This document shows, piece by piece, positions 10,201 through 21,489 of a stretch of DNA of 64,000 nucleotides. The position numbers were made by a program, and so were the translations under genes. Positions within the stretch are counted from its first letter, which is position 1, and each line of letters begins with the position of its first letter. This DNA is from Actinernus sp. WN-2022. Lineage: Eukaryota > Cnidaria > Anthozoa > Actiniaria > Actinernidae. The stretch is from contig JAOWCC010001501.1 of assembly GCA_030867875.1 (NCBI GenBank), positions 21,481,524 to 21,545,523 on the forward strand, in the 5' to 3' direction. The notes below the pieces were generated by a model, which worked only from the letters and a program-made list of their open reading frames with translations, was not told the DNA's origin and ran no database searches.

Positions 10201-13200
10201 CGTCTATATATATAGTATAAAAACGAGAACAAAACGCATTACGCGACTGGACGAACGTCAGTTGGACAGATTAAAAAACTTAGTTTGTACAGTCGCGTAA
10301 TGCGTCTTGTGCCCATTTTATACTAGACGAACTAAGAAGACGCACTAAACTAAGAAGACGCACTAAACTAAGAAGACGTACTAAACTAAGAAGACGCACT
10401 AAACTAAGAAGACGCAAGTTTTTTCCTTGCCCAAATACGTCGAGATTAATTATGCGTCTGTAGAATAAAAACGGCCAATAACTCATGTCTGTTTTCCACT
10501 CGAAAAAATCCCACAATAATTTTTAGCAAACCCAACAAGACAAGATATTGTTTAGGCCATCGATGATATTCAGATTAATTGGAACTGGAATTACTTAATT
10601 ATCGTTTAATATATTAATCAGTTTAACTTGGGTCATGCGGGATTATATTACTAGTTTCCGTCACATGACAAACACGGAATGTTCTGATCGGGTTTTACAA
10701 GTTGTATTTGCAATTATTTGAATGGAGAACCTCGAGCAGAAGTAAGTCATTAATGTAAACTTAAAGTGCACCTAACCCCTTTTGCGATTTTTATACCTAC
10801 GAATCTTTGAAAGGTTTTGAGTACTTCTGCGAAGAATTTTTGGCTTACGAAGAATATTCTATGTCCTAGGCTTGTTTGAAATGGTGAAAATTTGACCTTA
10901 CCTGACCCATGACCGCGTAAGAAAAAGCCTGGGTCTATTCTGGATCTTACGTCACCCAGGAGCCCATTACCAGGAGCGTTCCTCTGTTATGGGTTGGGTC
11001 CCCAGCACAGAGGTAGATGAGGCTATTTTTAGATTCGGAATTTCCGCGAAAAGAGGTCGCCGCCATGTTGGTGCCCTTAAACAATAGATCCCTCGTTAGC
11101 TTCTTTTGTTGGGGCACCAACATTTGAATCTCTGGGGATTGAGTGAAAACCAGCAATTCGAATTCCCGCGTTGAAAGTGAGAAGAATGATAATGAGAAGT
11201 AACGTTAGCTATCTGATTGGCTAAGAATAGCCTATCTTTGTTCTTTTTCGCGCGAAACGCAATGCTAAAAATAGCCTCATCTACCTCTGTGCTGGGGTAC
11301 AGACACAGTGGGGAATATGGACGCTCCTGGTAATGGGCTCCTGCGTCACCTCATTAATGCATTATTCTCCATGGTGCCTTTCTATCACGACAGCATCGAT
11401 ATATAGAGAATTTATACAGTCTGTGAGTTGTTAGTAAAGAAAACAGTTATTTTAGACAAAATGCTAAACATTTATTCAACTTATTGCATAGTCGAATGAC
11501 ATGATTAGATGACGTAAGATCCAGAATCGACCCAGGTTTTTTCTTACGCGGTCATGGGTCAGGAAAGGTCCAATTTTCACCATTTCAAACAAGCCTAGAA
11601 CATAGAATATTCTTTGTGAGCCAAATATTTATTCGCAGAAGTACTCAAAACCTTTCAGAGATTCATAGGTATAAAAATCGCAAAAGGGGTTAGGTGCACT
11701 TTAAGCATAACTAAAGAAACCTTGTTCATCGGATAATTCTCTCCAGGTTGAAGTACTCATGTTGTCGACAGATCAAATAAAGCACAGGTAGCCCAAGATT
11801 GGGATCTGTATAATATTTAACAGCATTTGTATGGGATTTTTTAGTTTTCCATGTACAACGTAAATCTTGAATAAAACTCGACAAAAACCTATACAGCGTC
11901 TTCTTGTGTTCCTTAACTATGTATGTGCCATGTTACAGCGAATTTCAGCAAAATTTTCCCTTAAAACCTAACCCATACGTATGAAATTCGCTGTAACATG
12001 GCACGGACATAGTAAAGGAACACAAGAAGACACTGTATAGGTTTTTGTCGAGTTTTATTCAAGATTAACGTTGTACATGGAAAACTAAAAAATCCCATAC
12101 AAATGCTGTTAAATATTATACAGATCCCAAGCTTGGGCTACCTGTGAATAAAGTAGTATGATTTACGAGAGTTCTCCATGCCCCGACAGTCCCGATATAC
12201 TTTGTAGATAGTTACCCGTAATCCCTGTTTATACCACAGGCAGCCCACCCGCGCGTGGGCTCCCTGTGGCAGTGTGAATCATGTGACGTCATCGTGTTTT
12301 CATCGGTTTTCTGTAAAATGACCGAAACAGTTCGCTAAATGGCTCGAAAAATATTCATATTTGGTCGAATGATCCCCAAATACCTTGAAACTCGTAGTGA
12401 AATAAACTATTTACACTTTGATGTGGTTTAATGTGCTTTTTTGGGCGATATGAGGGAGTTCCAGGCGTTTGTTTCTCGATGTTTTGAAGCCCTCGCTTCA
12501 GCTACTAAAAAAATCAACAAGGCAGGAAACTTCGGCCACTTTGCGAACACGACACTCGCGAAATACTTGCCAACGAGACTCCAGAATGGACAAGGGCAGT
12601 TCTTGAACTATACGTCTGCCTAAAATTAGGACGCTAGGTTGGTTCTAACCCTCCAAACGAGCAGCTCGAAAACGATTTTTCTGCGCGCTTTTGCTTTCTC
12701 CAGATGATGCGCATAAGCGCCCCCTTTTGCCACCTATGCCACCCTCCCACTGCAAATATTTACCATCACACACAGACTCGTTCCGGCGCCCCAATTTGCA
12801 CACAAAAATATGAAGCCAATATCAACTCATGCGGGGGATAGTAAGGAAAATTGTTGGTTGAGTTGTCAAAGATTGCAGAGATTTGTCGCGCGAGATTAAT
12901 CTTCGGAGTACTTATGCATCAATCAGCGGCTTCCCCCTGGGGCCGACCCCCGAAGACCCTGGGGGATTTGTTCAAACGGCCATTCAAACCTCATCTAATC
13001 CCCCTGGGTATGGGGCAGGAGAATTTTGACAAATCCCCTCCCTCTGGGGCAAATATAATGGGTCCCTGTAATATACGTTAACAAATATCAGTTACATATC
13101 ATCTATAGATCTTTGCAGTAGTAGCACACAAATGATGGCAGTTGCTCGCCGGCGCCCCTCTTCTAGCTAATCTTTACACAGGGGCCATGGTACCAGATGA

Positions 13201-16200
13201 AGCAGCTGGGCCCTCGTTTGTCACACTGGATCATGAAACTAATTACAATGACCTTTTAATGTATATAATGTTACACGTTGATGCAAAATGCAGTAATAGA
13301 TATTTATGTTTTAAAAGACCATTTTCGGACAGTTTTAATACCCTTCTTCTGGACCTCTACGAAAACAACACGTCTCATCATCATCATGCTGCTCGTCTGG
13401 CACGGCAGTCTTAGCTCTTGCTTCTTTGTAAGGAATAGAAAATAAATCAATCGACACTAGTGTTTTGAAAGACAACTGAAATACTGTGTGATTGTTGTAC
13501 AGACCTGTCATTTGAAATCTACTGAAATCTACAAAAATCTACGGGAATAACGGATTGGGTAAACCGCTGACCTGATATTACAAATCCCCAGGGTCCGTCC
13601 CCTGGTTTAAACCACCGGTAGAAAAAGTGGTGTTTTCCCCCACACCCTCGGGCAACATGGAGCTGACAAATCGTGGCAAATGCCCCTGAGTTCCCGTGGG
13701 TTCCCCGGGGGTCGGCCCCAGGGGGAAGCCGCTGATTGGTTCTTACTTATTTTATTGCCGGTTGTTACTGAAAAATTATGCGAGAATCTTTCACTGGGTA
13801 ATAGCCTCTACGTTTAATAACAGGCCAGGTACGTGGACTTTGTAGAAGTGGAAAAACAACAATGCTGCACTGAGATAGTGGTAAGTTTCTTCATGATATG
13901 CAGCCTTCGGTCACTTATCAGCTTAGAGTACTTCTCTGCGAGTTTTCCCAATCAAACATTTGAACTTACACAGGCTAAACGACCGTCTACTGGGTATCGG
14001 TATTGTGGGTATTGTGTGCAAATTATCCTTACGGGGTCCCGGCACGAGTCTGTGTGTGATGGTAAATATTTGCAGTGGGAGGTGGCAAAAGAGGGCGCTT
14101 ATGCACATCACCCCCCCCTGCAGATCATCTGGAGAAAGCAAAAGCGCGCAGAAAAATCGTTTTCGAGCTGCTCGTTTGGAGGGTTAGAACCAACCTAGCG
14201 TCCTAATTTTAGGCAGACGTATAGTTCAAGAACTGCCCTTGTCTATTCTGGAGTCTTGTTGGCAAGCGTCAAGGAAAAGTTCGACATTTTGGCAAATATT
14301 CCGCGAGTGTCGTGTTCGCAAAGTGGCCGAAGTTTCCTGCCTTGTTGATTTTTTTAGTAGCTGAAGCGAGCGCTTCAAAACATCGAGAAACAAACGCCTG
14401 AAACTCCCTCATATCGCCCAAAAAAGCACATTAGACCACATCAAAGTGTAAATAGTTTATTTCACTACGAGTTTCAAGGTATTTGGGGATCATTCGACCA
14501 AATATGAATATTTTTCGAGCCATTTAGCGAACTGTTTCTGTCATTTTACAGAAAACCGATAAAAACACGATGACGTCACATGATTCACACTGCCACAGGG
14601 AGCCCACGCGCGGGTGGGCTGCCTGTATTTATACCCTGCGAGCAAGGTATCCGTTTAAAAGCCTATCGATGAAATGAATCAAAAGGCAGCGGAATGCGAT
14701 TTAACTCAAGCCGGGATCTTCCCTGCTTGTTATTTGACCCAATATGCCTTAGTATGAAGAAGCTCGCCAATACCAGGGATTACCAGCCCTAAAATTCGCT
14801 GCCTAATAGTAATAAACTGTCTTGAAAGGCCCCAATTGCGAAAAATAAATCACCCAAACAACTTCATTACGTATCAGACTTTTATTTCTGAAGATATTTT
14901 CTGCCGGTGGGTATCGGACCACAGGTAACCCAACAAACCCCGAGTCGGGGATTTCACCAACGTTTATTCAGCGTGGCGTAATCGGATTTTACATCAGTAT
15001 CGGCAGTGACTAAACACATACATCTTCCCAGATTGGTTAGACGGATGTGGTCTAGGTATATATATATAAACAGAAGAGAACTATACAGACAGTAACGAAG
15101 AGGAAACCGGCGATGGAAACGGCCTGGAAGCGAAAATTTTAGGCACGTGAATATTCAAATTTTGATTTATGAAATTTCCCAGGCTTCTGGCGTGCTAACA
15201 CCTTAGTGTGTGCATGAGCGAGTGACATGATTTCGCCTATCCCATTTACTCGTTTCTGCGATTGTGCGCAATCCACGAATTAAAAAAACGCCGGACAGAA
15301 TCAGATAAATATATCTTCGTCTGTTAATTGCGATTGAAAATCCTTTCGTATGTATTAAACATTTGGTATAGATACTGACGAGACGAACAAACTTTGGATA
15401 CAGAAGAAAAATGAATATTCAAATGGTACCTGAAACAACCATAGGGGCTGATCAAATTCAGGACCCGGCCATGTTGGTTGACCAAATAACAGAAGCTAAC
15501 GAGCAATCTTTTGTTAACGTCAACCAAGATGGCTGCGATGACGACAAGTGAAGAGATTGAAGCAGTTAGTTCCAAAAATATCCATGGTTTCAAATTGATG
15601 TGATCAGATATGGTACGAGATGGACTTCCCTAGTAATAGGCCTTTTGCAGGAAACAGTCACGCCTTTAAATATATGAATTAAGTTTTTTTGCCACCCAGT
15701 ACAACCACGTGATTACATTCCTACAAAAGGCCCATTTTCCATTGGACCCGGATGTTCGAAGTTGGGTAACTTTATCCCCAGGATAGCGCTAAATCTGTAA
15801 TCGTAATCTGTACAGTTTACCCTCGGGTTAGTGATTTAACTGAGACACTGGACCAGGTTGTTCAAAGCAAGGGTAACTTTATCCCTAGGATAGCGCTAAA
15901 TCTGTAATCGTAATCTGTACAGTTTACCCTCGGGTTAGTGATTTAACTGAGACACTGGACCAGGTTGTTCAAAGCAATGGTAACTTTATCCCTAGGATAG
16001 CGCTAAATCTGTAATCGTAATCTGTACAGTTTACCCTCGGGTTAGTGATTTAACTGAGACACTGGACCAGGTTGTTCAAAGCAAGGGTAACTTTATCCCT
16101 AGGATAGCACTAAATCTGTAATCGTTATCTGTACATTTACCCTCGGGTTAGTGATTTAACTGAGACACTGGACCAGGTTGTTCAAAGCAAGGGTAACTTT

Positions 16201-19200
16201 ATCCCTATAGGATAGCACTAAATCTGTAATCGTAATCTGTACATTTACCCTCGGGTTAGTGATTTAACTGAGACACTGGACCAGGCTGTTCAAAGCAAGG
16301 GTAACTTTATCCCTAGGATAGCACTAAATCTGTAATCGTAATCTGTACATTTACCCTCGGGTTAGTGATTTAACTGAGACACTGGACCAGGTTGTTCAAA
16401 GCAAGGGTAACTTTATCCCTAGGATAGCACTAAATCTGTAATCGTAATCTGTACAGTTTACCCTCGGGTTAGTGATTTAACTGAGACACTGGACCAGGTT
16501 GTTCAAAGCAAGGGTAACTTTATCCCTAGGATAGCACTAAATCTGTAATCGTAATCTGTAATCGTAATCTGTACATTTACCCTCGGGTTAGTGATTTAAC
16601 TGAGACACTGGACCAGGTTGTTCAAAGCAAGGGTAACTTTATCCCTAGGATAGCACTAAATCTGTAATCGTAATCTATACATTTACCCTCGGGTTAGTGA
16701 TTTAACTGAGACACTGGACCAGGTTGTTCAAAGCAAGGGTAACTTTATCCCTAGGATAGCGCTAAATCTGTAATCGTAATCTGTACAGTTTACCCTCGGG
16801 TTAGTGATTTAACTGAGACACTGGACCAGGTTGTTCAAAGCAATGGTAACTTTATCCCTAGGATAGCGCTAAATCTGTAATCGTAATCTGTACAGTTTAC
16901 CCTCGGGTTAGTGATTTAACTGAGACACTGGACCAGGTTGTTCAAAGCAAGGGTAACTTTATCCCTAGGATAGCACTAAATCTGTAATCGTAATCTGTAC
17001 ATTTACCCTCGGGTTAGTGATTTAACTGAGACACTGGACCAGGTTGTTCAAAGCAAGGGTAACTTTATCCCTAGGATAGCACTAAATCTGTAATCGTAAT
17101 CTGTACATTTACCCTCGGGTTAGTGATTTAACTGAGACACTGGACCAGGTTGTTCAAAGCAAGGGTAACTTTATCCCTAGGATAGCACTAAATCTGTAAT
17201 CGTAATCTGTACATTTACCCTCGGGTTAGTGATTTAACTGAGACACTGGACCAGGTTGTTCAAAGCAAGGGTAACTTTATCCCTAGGATAGCACTAAATC
17301 TGTAATCGTAATCTGTACAGTTTACCCTCGGGTTAGTGATTTAACTGAGACACTGGACCAGGTTGTTCAAAGCAAGGGTAACTTTATCCCTAGGATAGCA
17401 CTAAATCTGTAATCGTAATCTGTACATTTACCCTCGGGTTAGTGATTTAACTGAGACACTGGACCAGGTTGTTCAAAGCAAGGGTAACTTTATCCCTAGG
17501 ATAGCACTAAATCTGTAATCGTAATCTATACATTTACCCTCGGGTTAGTGATTTAACTGAGACACTGGACCAGGTTGTTCAAAGCAAGGGTAACTTTATC
17601 CCTAGGATAGCACTAAATCTGTAAACGTAATCTGTACATTTACCCTCGGGTTAGTGATTTAACTGAGACACTGGACCAGGTTGTTCAAAGCAAGGGTAAC
17701 TTTATCCCTAGGATAGCACTAAATCTGTAATCGTAATCTGTACATTTACCCTCGGGTTAGTGATTTAACTGAGACAACTGGACCAGGTTGTTCAAAGCAA
17801 GGGTAACTTTATCCCTAGGATAGCACTAAATCTGTAATCGTAATCTGTACAGTTTATCCTCGGGTTAGTGATTTAACTGAGACACTGGACCAGGTTGTTC
17901 AAAGCAAGGGTAACTTTATCCCTAGGATAGCACTAAATCTGTAATCGTAATCTGTACATTTACCCTCGGGTTAGTGATTTAACTGAGACACTGGACCAGG
18001 TTGTTCAAAGCAAGGGTAACTTTATCCCTAGGATAGCACTAAATCTGTAATCGTAATCTGTACAGTTTACCCTCGGGTTAGTGATTTAACTGAGACACTG
18101 GACCAGGTTGTTCAAAGCAAGGGTAACTTTATCCCTAGGATAGCACTGAATCTGTAATCGTAATCTGTACATTTACCCTCGGGTTAGTGATTTAACTGAG
18201 ACACTGGACCAGGTTGTTCAAAGCAAGGGTAACTTTATCCCTAGGATAGCACTAAATCTGTAATCGTAATCTGTACATTTACCCGGCCTCGGGTTAGTGA
18301 TTTAACTGAGACACTGGACCAGGTTGTTCAAAGCAAGGGTAACTTTATCCCTAGGATAGCACTAAATCTGTAATCGTAATCTGTAATCGTAATCTGTACA
18401 GTTACCCTCGGGTTAGTGATTTAACTGAGACACTGGACCAGGTTGTTCAAAGCAAGGGTAACTTTATCCTAAGGATAGCACTAAATCTGTAATCGTAATC
18501 TGTACATTTACCCTCGGGTTAGTGATTTAACTGAGACACTGGACCAGGTTGTTCAAAGCAAGGGTAACTTTATCCCTAGGATAGCACTAAATCTGTAATC
18601 GTAATCTGTACATTTACCCTCGGGTTAGTGATTTAACTGAGACACTGGACCAGGTTGTTCAAAGCAAGGGTAACTTTATCCCTAGGATAGCACTAAATCT
18701 GTAATCGTAATCTGTACATTTACCCTCGGGTTAGTGATTTAACTGAGACACTGGACCAGGTTGTTCAAAGCAAGGGTAACTTTATCCCTAGGATAGCACT
18801 AAATCTGTAATCGTAATCTGTACAGTTTACCCTCGGGTTAGTGATTTAACTGAGACACTGGACCAGGTTGTTCAAAGCAAGGGTAACTTTATCCCTAGGA
18901 TAGCACTAAATCTGTAATCGTAATCTGTACATTTACCCTCGGGTTAGTGATTTAACTGAGACACTGGACCAGGTTGTTCAAAGCAAGGGTAACTTTATCC
19001 CTAGGATAGCACTAAATCTGTAATCGTAATCTATACATTTACCCTCGGGTTAGTGATTTAACTGAGACACTGGACCAGGTTGTTCAAAGCAAGGGTAACT
19101 TTATCCCTAGGATAGCACTAAATCTGTAAACGTAATCTGTACATTTACCCTCGGGTTAGTGATTTAACTGAGACACTGGACCAGGTTGTTCAAAGCAAGG

Positions 19201-20676
19201 GTAACTTTATCCCTAGGATAGCACTAAATCTGTAATCGTAATCTGTACATTTACCCTCGGGTTAGTGATTTAACTGAGACAACTGGACCAGGTTGTTCAA
19301 AGCAAGGGTAACTTTATCCCTAGGATAGCACTAAATCTGTAATCGTAATCTGTACAGTTTATCCTCGGGTTAGTGATTTAACTGAGACACTGGACCAGGT
19401 TGTTCAAAGCAAGGGTAACTTTATCCCTAGGATAGCACTAAATCTGTAATCGTAATCTGTACATTTACCCTCGGGTTAGTGATTTAACTGAGACACTGGA
19501 CCAGGTTGTTCAAAGCAAGGGTAACTTTATCCCTAGGATAGCACTAAATCTGTAATCGTAATCTGTACAGTTTACCCTCGGGTTAGTGATTTAACTGAGA
19601 CACTGGACCAGGTTGTTCAAAGCAAGGGTAACTTTATCCCTAGGATAGCACTGAATCTGTAATCGTAATCTGTACATTTACCCTCGGGTTAGTGATTTAA
19701 CTGAGACACTGGACCAGGTTGTTCAAAGCAAGGGTAACTTTATCCCTAGGATAGCACTAAATCTGTAATCGTAATCTGTACATTTACCCGGCCTCGGGTT
19801 AGTGATTTAACTGAGACACTGGACCAGGTTGTTCAAAGCAAGGGTAACTTTATCCCTAGGATAGCACTAAATCTGTAATCGTAATCTGTAATCGTAATCT
19901 GTACAGTTACCCTCGGGTTAGTGATTTAACTGAGACACTGGACCAGGTTGTTCAAAGCAAGGGTAACTTTATCCTAAGGATAGCACTAAATCTGTAATCG
20001 TAATCTGTACATTTACCCTCGGGTTAGTGATTTAACTGAGACACTGGACCAGGTTGTTCAAAGCAAGGGTAACTTTATCCCTAGGATAGCACTAAATCTG
20101 TAATCGTAATCTGTACATTTACCCTCGGGTTAGTGATTTAACTGAGACACTGGACCAGGTTGTTCAAAGCAAGGGTAACTTTATCCCTAGGATAGCACTA
20201 AATCTGTAATCGTAATCTGTACAGTTTACCCTCGGGTTAGTGATTTAACTGAGACACTGGACCAGGTTGTTCAAAGCAAGGGTAACTTTATCCCTAGGAT
20301 AGCACTAAATCTGTAATCGTAATCTGTACAGTTTACCCTCGGGTTAGTGATTTAACCCGGGGTAGCGCTTACCCTTGCTTCGAACAACTGGGCCCTTATT
20401 TTGTATAAAGAGAAAATATTGCTGTTTAGTACGAGACTTGCAAATGAAATCGTCGTTAGATATCAGTGAGATGGAATCGTTTTCCATGCATTCCCGATAT
20501 TCACATAGATCAAACATTCGACATACACAAGGTAATAGGATTGAGTGCTTTTGCAACTCTTTAATATTTTAATACTACAATATTATAATTATACCTTTTT
20601 GTTTGGTTTGTCTGTGATGCTTGACGCTAAGACCCAGGGAAATCCACGTCAAAAGGAATGCAATACGATAATACAT
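4090..20676 (-). CDS. CapA/PGA_cap-family secreted protein, gene A (6 exons found, 3' exon missing)
   Basis: Minus-strand paralogue of gene B. Exons: 20595-20676, 9319-9577, 9041-9185, 7502-7654, 4561-4794, 4090-4223 (1007 nt, 335 complete codons plus 2 nt). No internal stop or frameshift is visible, and all CapA motifs are kept: FTGDVSLGG, GNLES, ANNHLNDFG, FLHWGAEY, GSHSH, GLGNF. Exons 2-6 have exactly the lengths of those in gene B; exon 1 is 6 nt shorter. No counterpart of B exon 7 was found between 1 and 4085. Reading through the exon 6 donor gives a TGA at once (4086-4088), for a 336-residue product. So A is either truncated, or its last exon lies beyond the left edge. Intron 1 is 11 kb and holds a 4.65-kb satellite. 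Intron 4 holds two minisatellites. A long hydrophobic upstream ORF overlaps the start codon. Function is as uncertain as for gene B. Confidence 0.8.
4561..4794 (-). CDS. Gene A exon 5 (HWG, GSHSH, GNF motifs)
   Basis: 234 nt between acceptor TTGCCTTCCAG|GCC and donor GAG|GTACGT. Catalytic-site-type residues are kept (FLHWGAEY, VIGSHSHLLQ, AFGLGNF). About 73% identical to gene B exon 5. Confidence 0.9.
4880..6560. repeat. 94-bp minisatellite, about 18 copies, in gene A intron 4
   Basis: Head-to-tail units of 94 bp containing AATAGCAAGCTTGAGATGAA and TATGTTTACCGAGTTTGAAG. Units differ by a few bases. One unit near 6061 has a 4-bp AATA insertion. First and last copies are diverged, as expected at array edges. 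Confidence 0.93.
6561..6875. other. No gene recognised (intron 4 of gene A)
   Basis: Unique-looking intron sequence between two minisatellites. A 71-codon minus ORF here has no recognisable domain. Confidence 0.4.
6876..7519. repeat. 36-bp minisatellite derived from the gene A exon 4 splice donor, about 18 copies
   Basis: Units of 35-36 bp, each reading on the minus strand TTGCACTGAAGGTTAGTATA, that is the last codons of exon 4 plus its donor. Some units also carry GCCACGAGAGACGTC from the exon, others have CCTATTGAGACGTC instead. The array starts inside exon 4 and runs into intron 4. Confidence 0.93.
7502..7654 (-). CDS. Gene A exon 4 (3' end feeds a tandem array)
   Basis: 153 nt between acceptor TTTCTAG|GTTCCT and donor CTGAAG|GTTAGT. 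Encodes VPVIKKVKGIKIGFLNYC and onward to IATRDVLALK. The last 27 nt and the donor are repeated as part of the 36-bp array that follows in the intron. Confidence 0.85.
7928..8712. mobile_element. Composite foldback element
   Basis: The outer arms share CACAAAATTTTGG and AGCGATCACG motifs in opposite orientation (8023-8070 against 8655-8702). The left arm is duplicated in tandem (94-bp period, 7931 and 8025). Inside are two large hairpins, 8162-8339 and 8424-8578, both with CTATCGGCTGATAG arms. No transposase. Confidence 0.7.
8713..9040. other. No gene recognised (intron 3 of gene A)
   Basis: Intron sequence between the foldback and exon 3. Nothing recognisable. Confidence 0.4.
9041..9185 (-). 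CDS. Gene A exon 3 (ANNHLNDFG motif)
   Basis: 145 nt between acceptor CTGTGCTAG|ATACGC and donor CCACAG|GTAACC. It is separated from exon 2 by a 133-nt intron, whereas the same intron in gene B is 11.3 kb because of insertions. Confidence 0.88.
9319..9577 (-). CDS. Gene A exon 2 (GDVSLGG and NLES motifs)
   Basis: 259 nt between acceptor TTTTCTTAG|CC and donor CTCAG|GTATTC. Encodes ASHDEVTLIFTGDVSLGG and onward to the Leu-Arg junction. 81 of 87 residues match gene B. Confidence 0.88.
9578..10111. other. Intron 1 sequence, no gene
   Basis: The first 60 bp still resemble gene B intron 1. The rest shows nothing recognisable beyond short GC-rich motifs. Confidence 0.4.
10112..10477. mobile_element. 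Foldback element with an 18-bp internal repeat
   Basis: The ends carry GGCCGTTT and its complement. Long arms contain tandem 18-bp units AGTGCGTCTTCTTAGTTT (left, about 2 copies) and the complement (right, about 5 copies, 10328-10410). Unequal arms imply repeat growth in one arm only. Confidence 0.7.
10765..11700. mobile_element. TTAA-flanked foldback element (piggyBac-type MITE)
   Basis: Arms of about 190 bp begin AGTGCACCTAACCCC and end with its complement, with TTAA on both sides (10761-10764, 11701-11704). No transposase. A second element is nested inside at 10957-11343. Two related copies lie at 50328-51090. Confidence 0.8.
10957..11343. mobile_element. Nested CAGGAGCCC-type element with 7-bp target duplication
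   Basis: Terminal inverted repeats CAGGAGCCCATTACCAGGAG and complement, with CGTCACC repeated on both flanks (10950-10956, 11344-11350). It contains an inner palindrome with CCATGTTGGTG arms (11061-11122). Sister copies at 31372-31812 and probably 41361-42210. Confidence 0.75.
11783..12146. mobile_element. CACAGGNAGCCCA-type foldback element with AATAAAG duplication
   Basis: Near-perfect palindrome of about 165-bp arms, ends CACAGGTAGCCCAAG and complement. AATAAAG is repeated on both flanks (11776-11782, 12147-12153). Half copies at 37960-38034 and 39953-40027. Confidence 0.8.
12920..13738. mobile_element. GC-rich TIR element nested in the long-TIR element
   Basis: Inverted ends CAATCAGCGGCTTCCCC and complement, followed by more GC-rich palindromic sequence rich in GGGGCC and CCCCTGG. 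They resemble the GGCTTCCCC ends of the Harbinger-like element at 824-1634. One related end also lies at 27940-27990. Confidence 0.65.
13142..13414 (+). CDS. Unrecognised ORF inside the nested TIR element
   Basis: About 90 codons with no clear ATG context, no known domain and a His run near the end (NNTSHHHHAA). It could be a scrap of captured or transposon coding sequence, or chance. Confidence 0.2.
   Translation: MLAGAPLLANLYTGAMVPDEAAGPSFVTLDHETNYNDLLMYIMLHVDAKCSNRYLCFKRPFSDSFNTLLLDLYENNTSHHHHAARLARQS
14640..15430. other. Intron 1 of gene A, no gene recognised
   Basis: Unremarkable sequence. A short TA run lies near 15060. Confidence 0.4.
15468..15540. repeat. Small palindrome of the GCCATGTTGG/GCTAACGAG family
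   Basis: Arms GGCCATGTTGGTTGAC and GTCAACCAAGATGGC around a core AGAAGCTAACGAGCAATC. At least seven relatives occur in the window. The motif CCTGAAACAACCATAGGG just upstream (15429-15446) is also repeated elsewhere. Confidence 0.65.
15744..20395. repeat. Satellite of 105-107-bp units, about 43 copies, in gene A intron 1
   Basis: Units contain GGTTGTTCAAAGCAAGGGTA, then a TAATCGTAATCTGTA stretch, then CCTCGGGTTAGTGATTTAAC. A 1505-bp block of 14 units is duplicated with the same rare variants (e.g. 17771 and 19276, 18281 and 19786). The array edges (GGACCCGGATGTTCGAAG left, CTTCGAACAACTGGGCCC right) form an inverted pair like MITE ends. So the array looks like an expanded palindromic MITE. Confidence 0.95.
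20595..20676 (-). CDS. Gene A exon 1 (start codon, signal peptide)
   Basis: 82 nt: 27 codons plus one base. Begins MYYRIAFLLTWISLGLSV and ends RQTKQK at donor AAAAAG|GTATAA. Signal-peptide-like. It is two codons shorter than in gene B. Confidence 0.78.
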
Positions 20677-20764
20677 GTTTTCTTTTATTCGGCAGATTAA
20701 TCACATTCCTACCGACAAAGCACACTAACGTCAGTAACAGAAGAATAATCACTAGAAACTTCAT
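20627..20764 (-). other. Upstream ORF with its own signal-like leader, overlapping gene A start
   Basis: An ATG at 20764 opens a 45-codon ORF in a different frame. It begins MKFLVIILLLLTLVCFVG, runs through the gene A start codon and stops at TAG (20627-20629). It could lower translation of gene A, or be a relic of a frameshifted leader. The aligned leader of gene B lacks this ATG. This is seen in sequence only; expression is unknown. Confidence 0.45.
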
Positions 20765-21480
20765 GTTGTTAGTTGAAAATATGGGTTTGATGGAAGGTAG
20801 AAAGATTAGAATTAATATCGCCGGCGAGCGCTAACCCTAACCTTTATTTTGTTATTACAAATAATAATAATCTGTCTTTAATATCACTTGATAAGATACA
20901 TATCAAAATTCACAATAGTTAATAATAATATAAGAAGATATACATACAATTAGATAAAATATAAAAATATGAGAGAATTATAATAAAAGCCTAATATTCA
21001 ATATTAAACCTAGTATTGATAATTAAACTGCCAAGTTATATTTAAAAACTAATCTATTAAAAAAATGTGTTTAAAACGGTCAGTGGCAACCGTTGGCCAA
21101 ATACATTCCTTTTTTCTAATTCTACGGGAAGAATCGTTGTTAGAATGTAACAAGCCCTTTAAGGAGTGATTTGCTAGAGTATGAATTTTCTTAAAGGTAT
21201 TTCTGTCACTACTTTCTCATAAGTCATAGATGTTCAGGTGCTTAGAATACTGTTTACGTCTATAACATCTAATAAGGAAATACTGCACTGTAGTAAGTTC
21301 TACTTGTATACAGACAAGCCATACGTGATCTTCGGCAGTAGAATTACCTTAAAAAGGCGTCAATTTCTACTTTGCTGAATCCTTCTTTAAATATTGATTC
21401 TACACCAAGTGAATAGTAGAATATTTCTTGAATTACAGTTATTATAGAGGGTTTATATTCGAATATGCTAATGATGTGAC
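20765..21480. other. Upstream of gene A; AT-rich, no gene
   Basis: Contains the presumed gene A promoter region, but no clear TATA or initiator can be assigned. From about 20855 an AAT-rich stretch looks like the reversed 3' tail of a LINE. Confidence 0.4.
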
Positions 21481-21489
21481 GTAAAAAGT

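Larger units (their letters stand above)
12236..14627. mobile_element. Long-TIR element (MULE-like?) of 2.4 kb
   Basis: Inverted arms of about 580 bp (12236-12812 and 14010-14627), ends ACAGGCAGCCCACC and complement, with TTTATACC on both sides (12228-12235, 14628-14635). Long arms and an 8-9 bp duplication suggest a MULE or hAT relative. No transposase; the centre is occupied by another element. Confidence 0.72.

Noticed and set aside
15744..20395. CRISPR array or telomeric repeat
   Set aside because: The 105-107-bp units have no spacers; TTAGTG/GGTTAG words are part of the unit and not a telomere motif.
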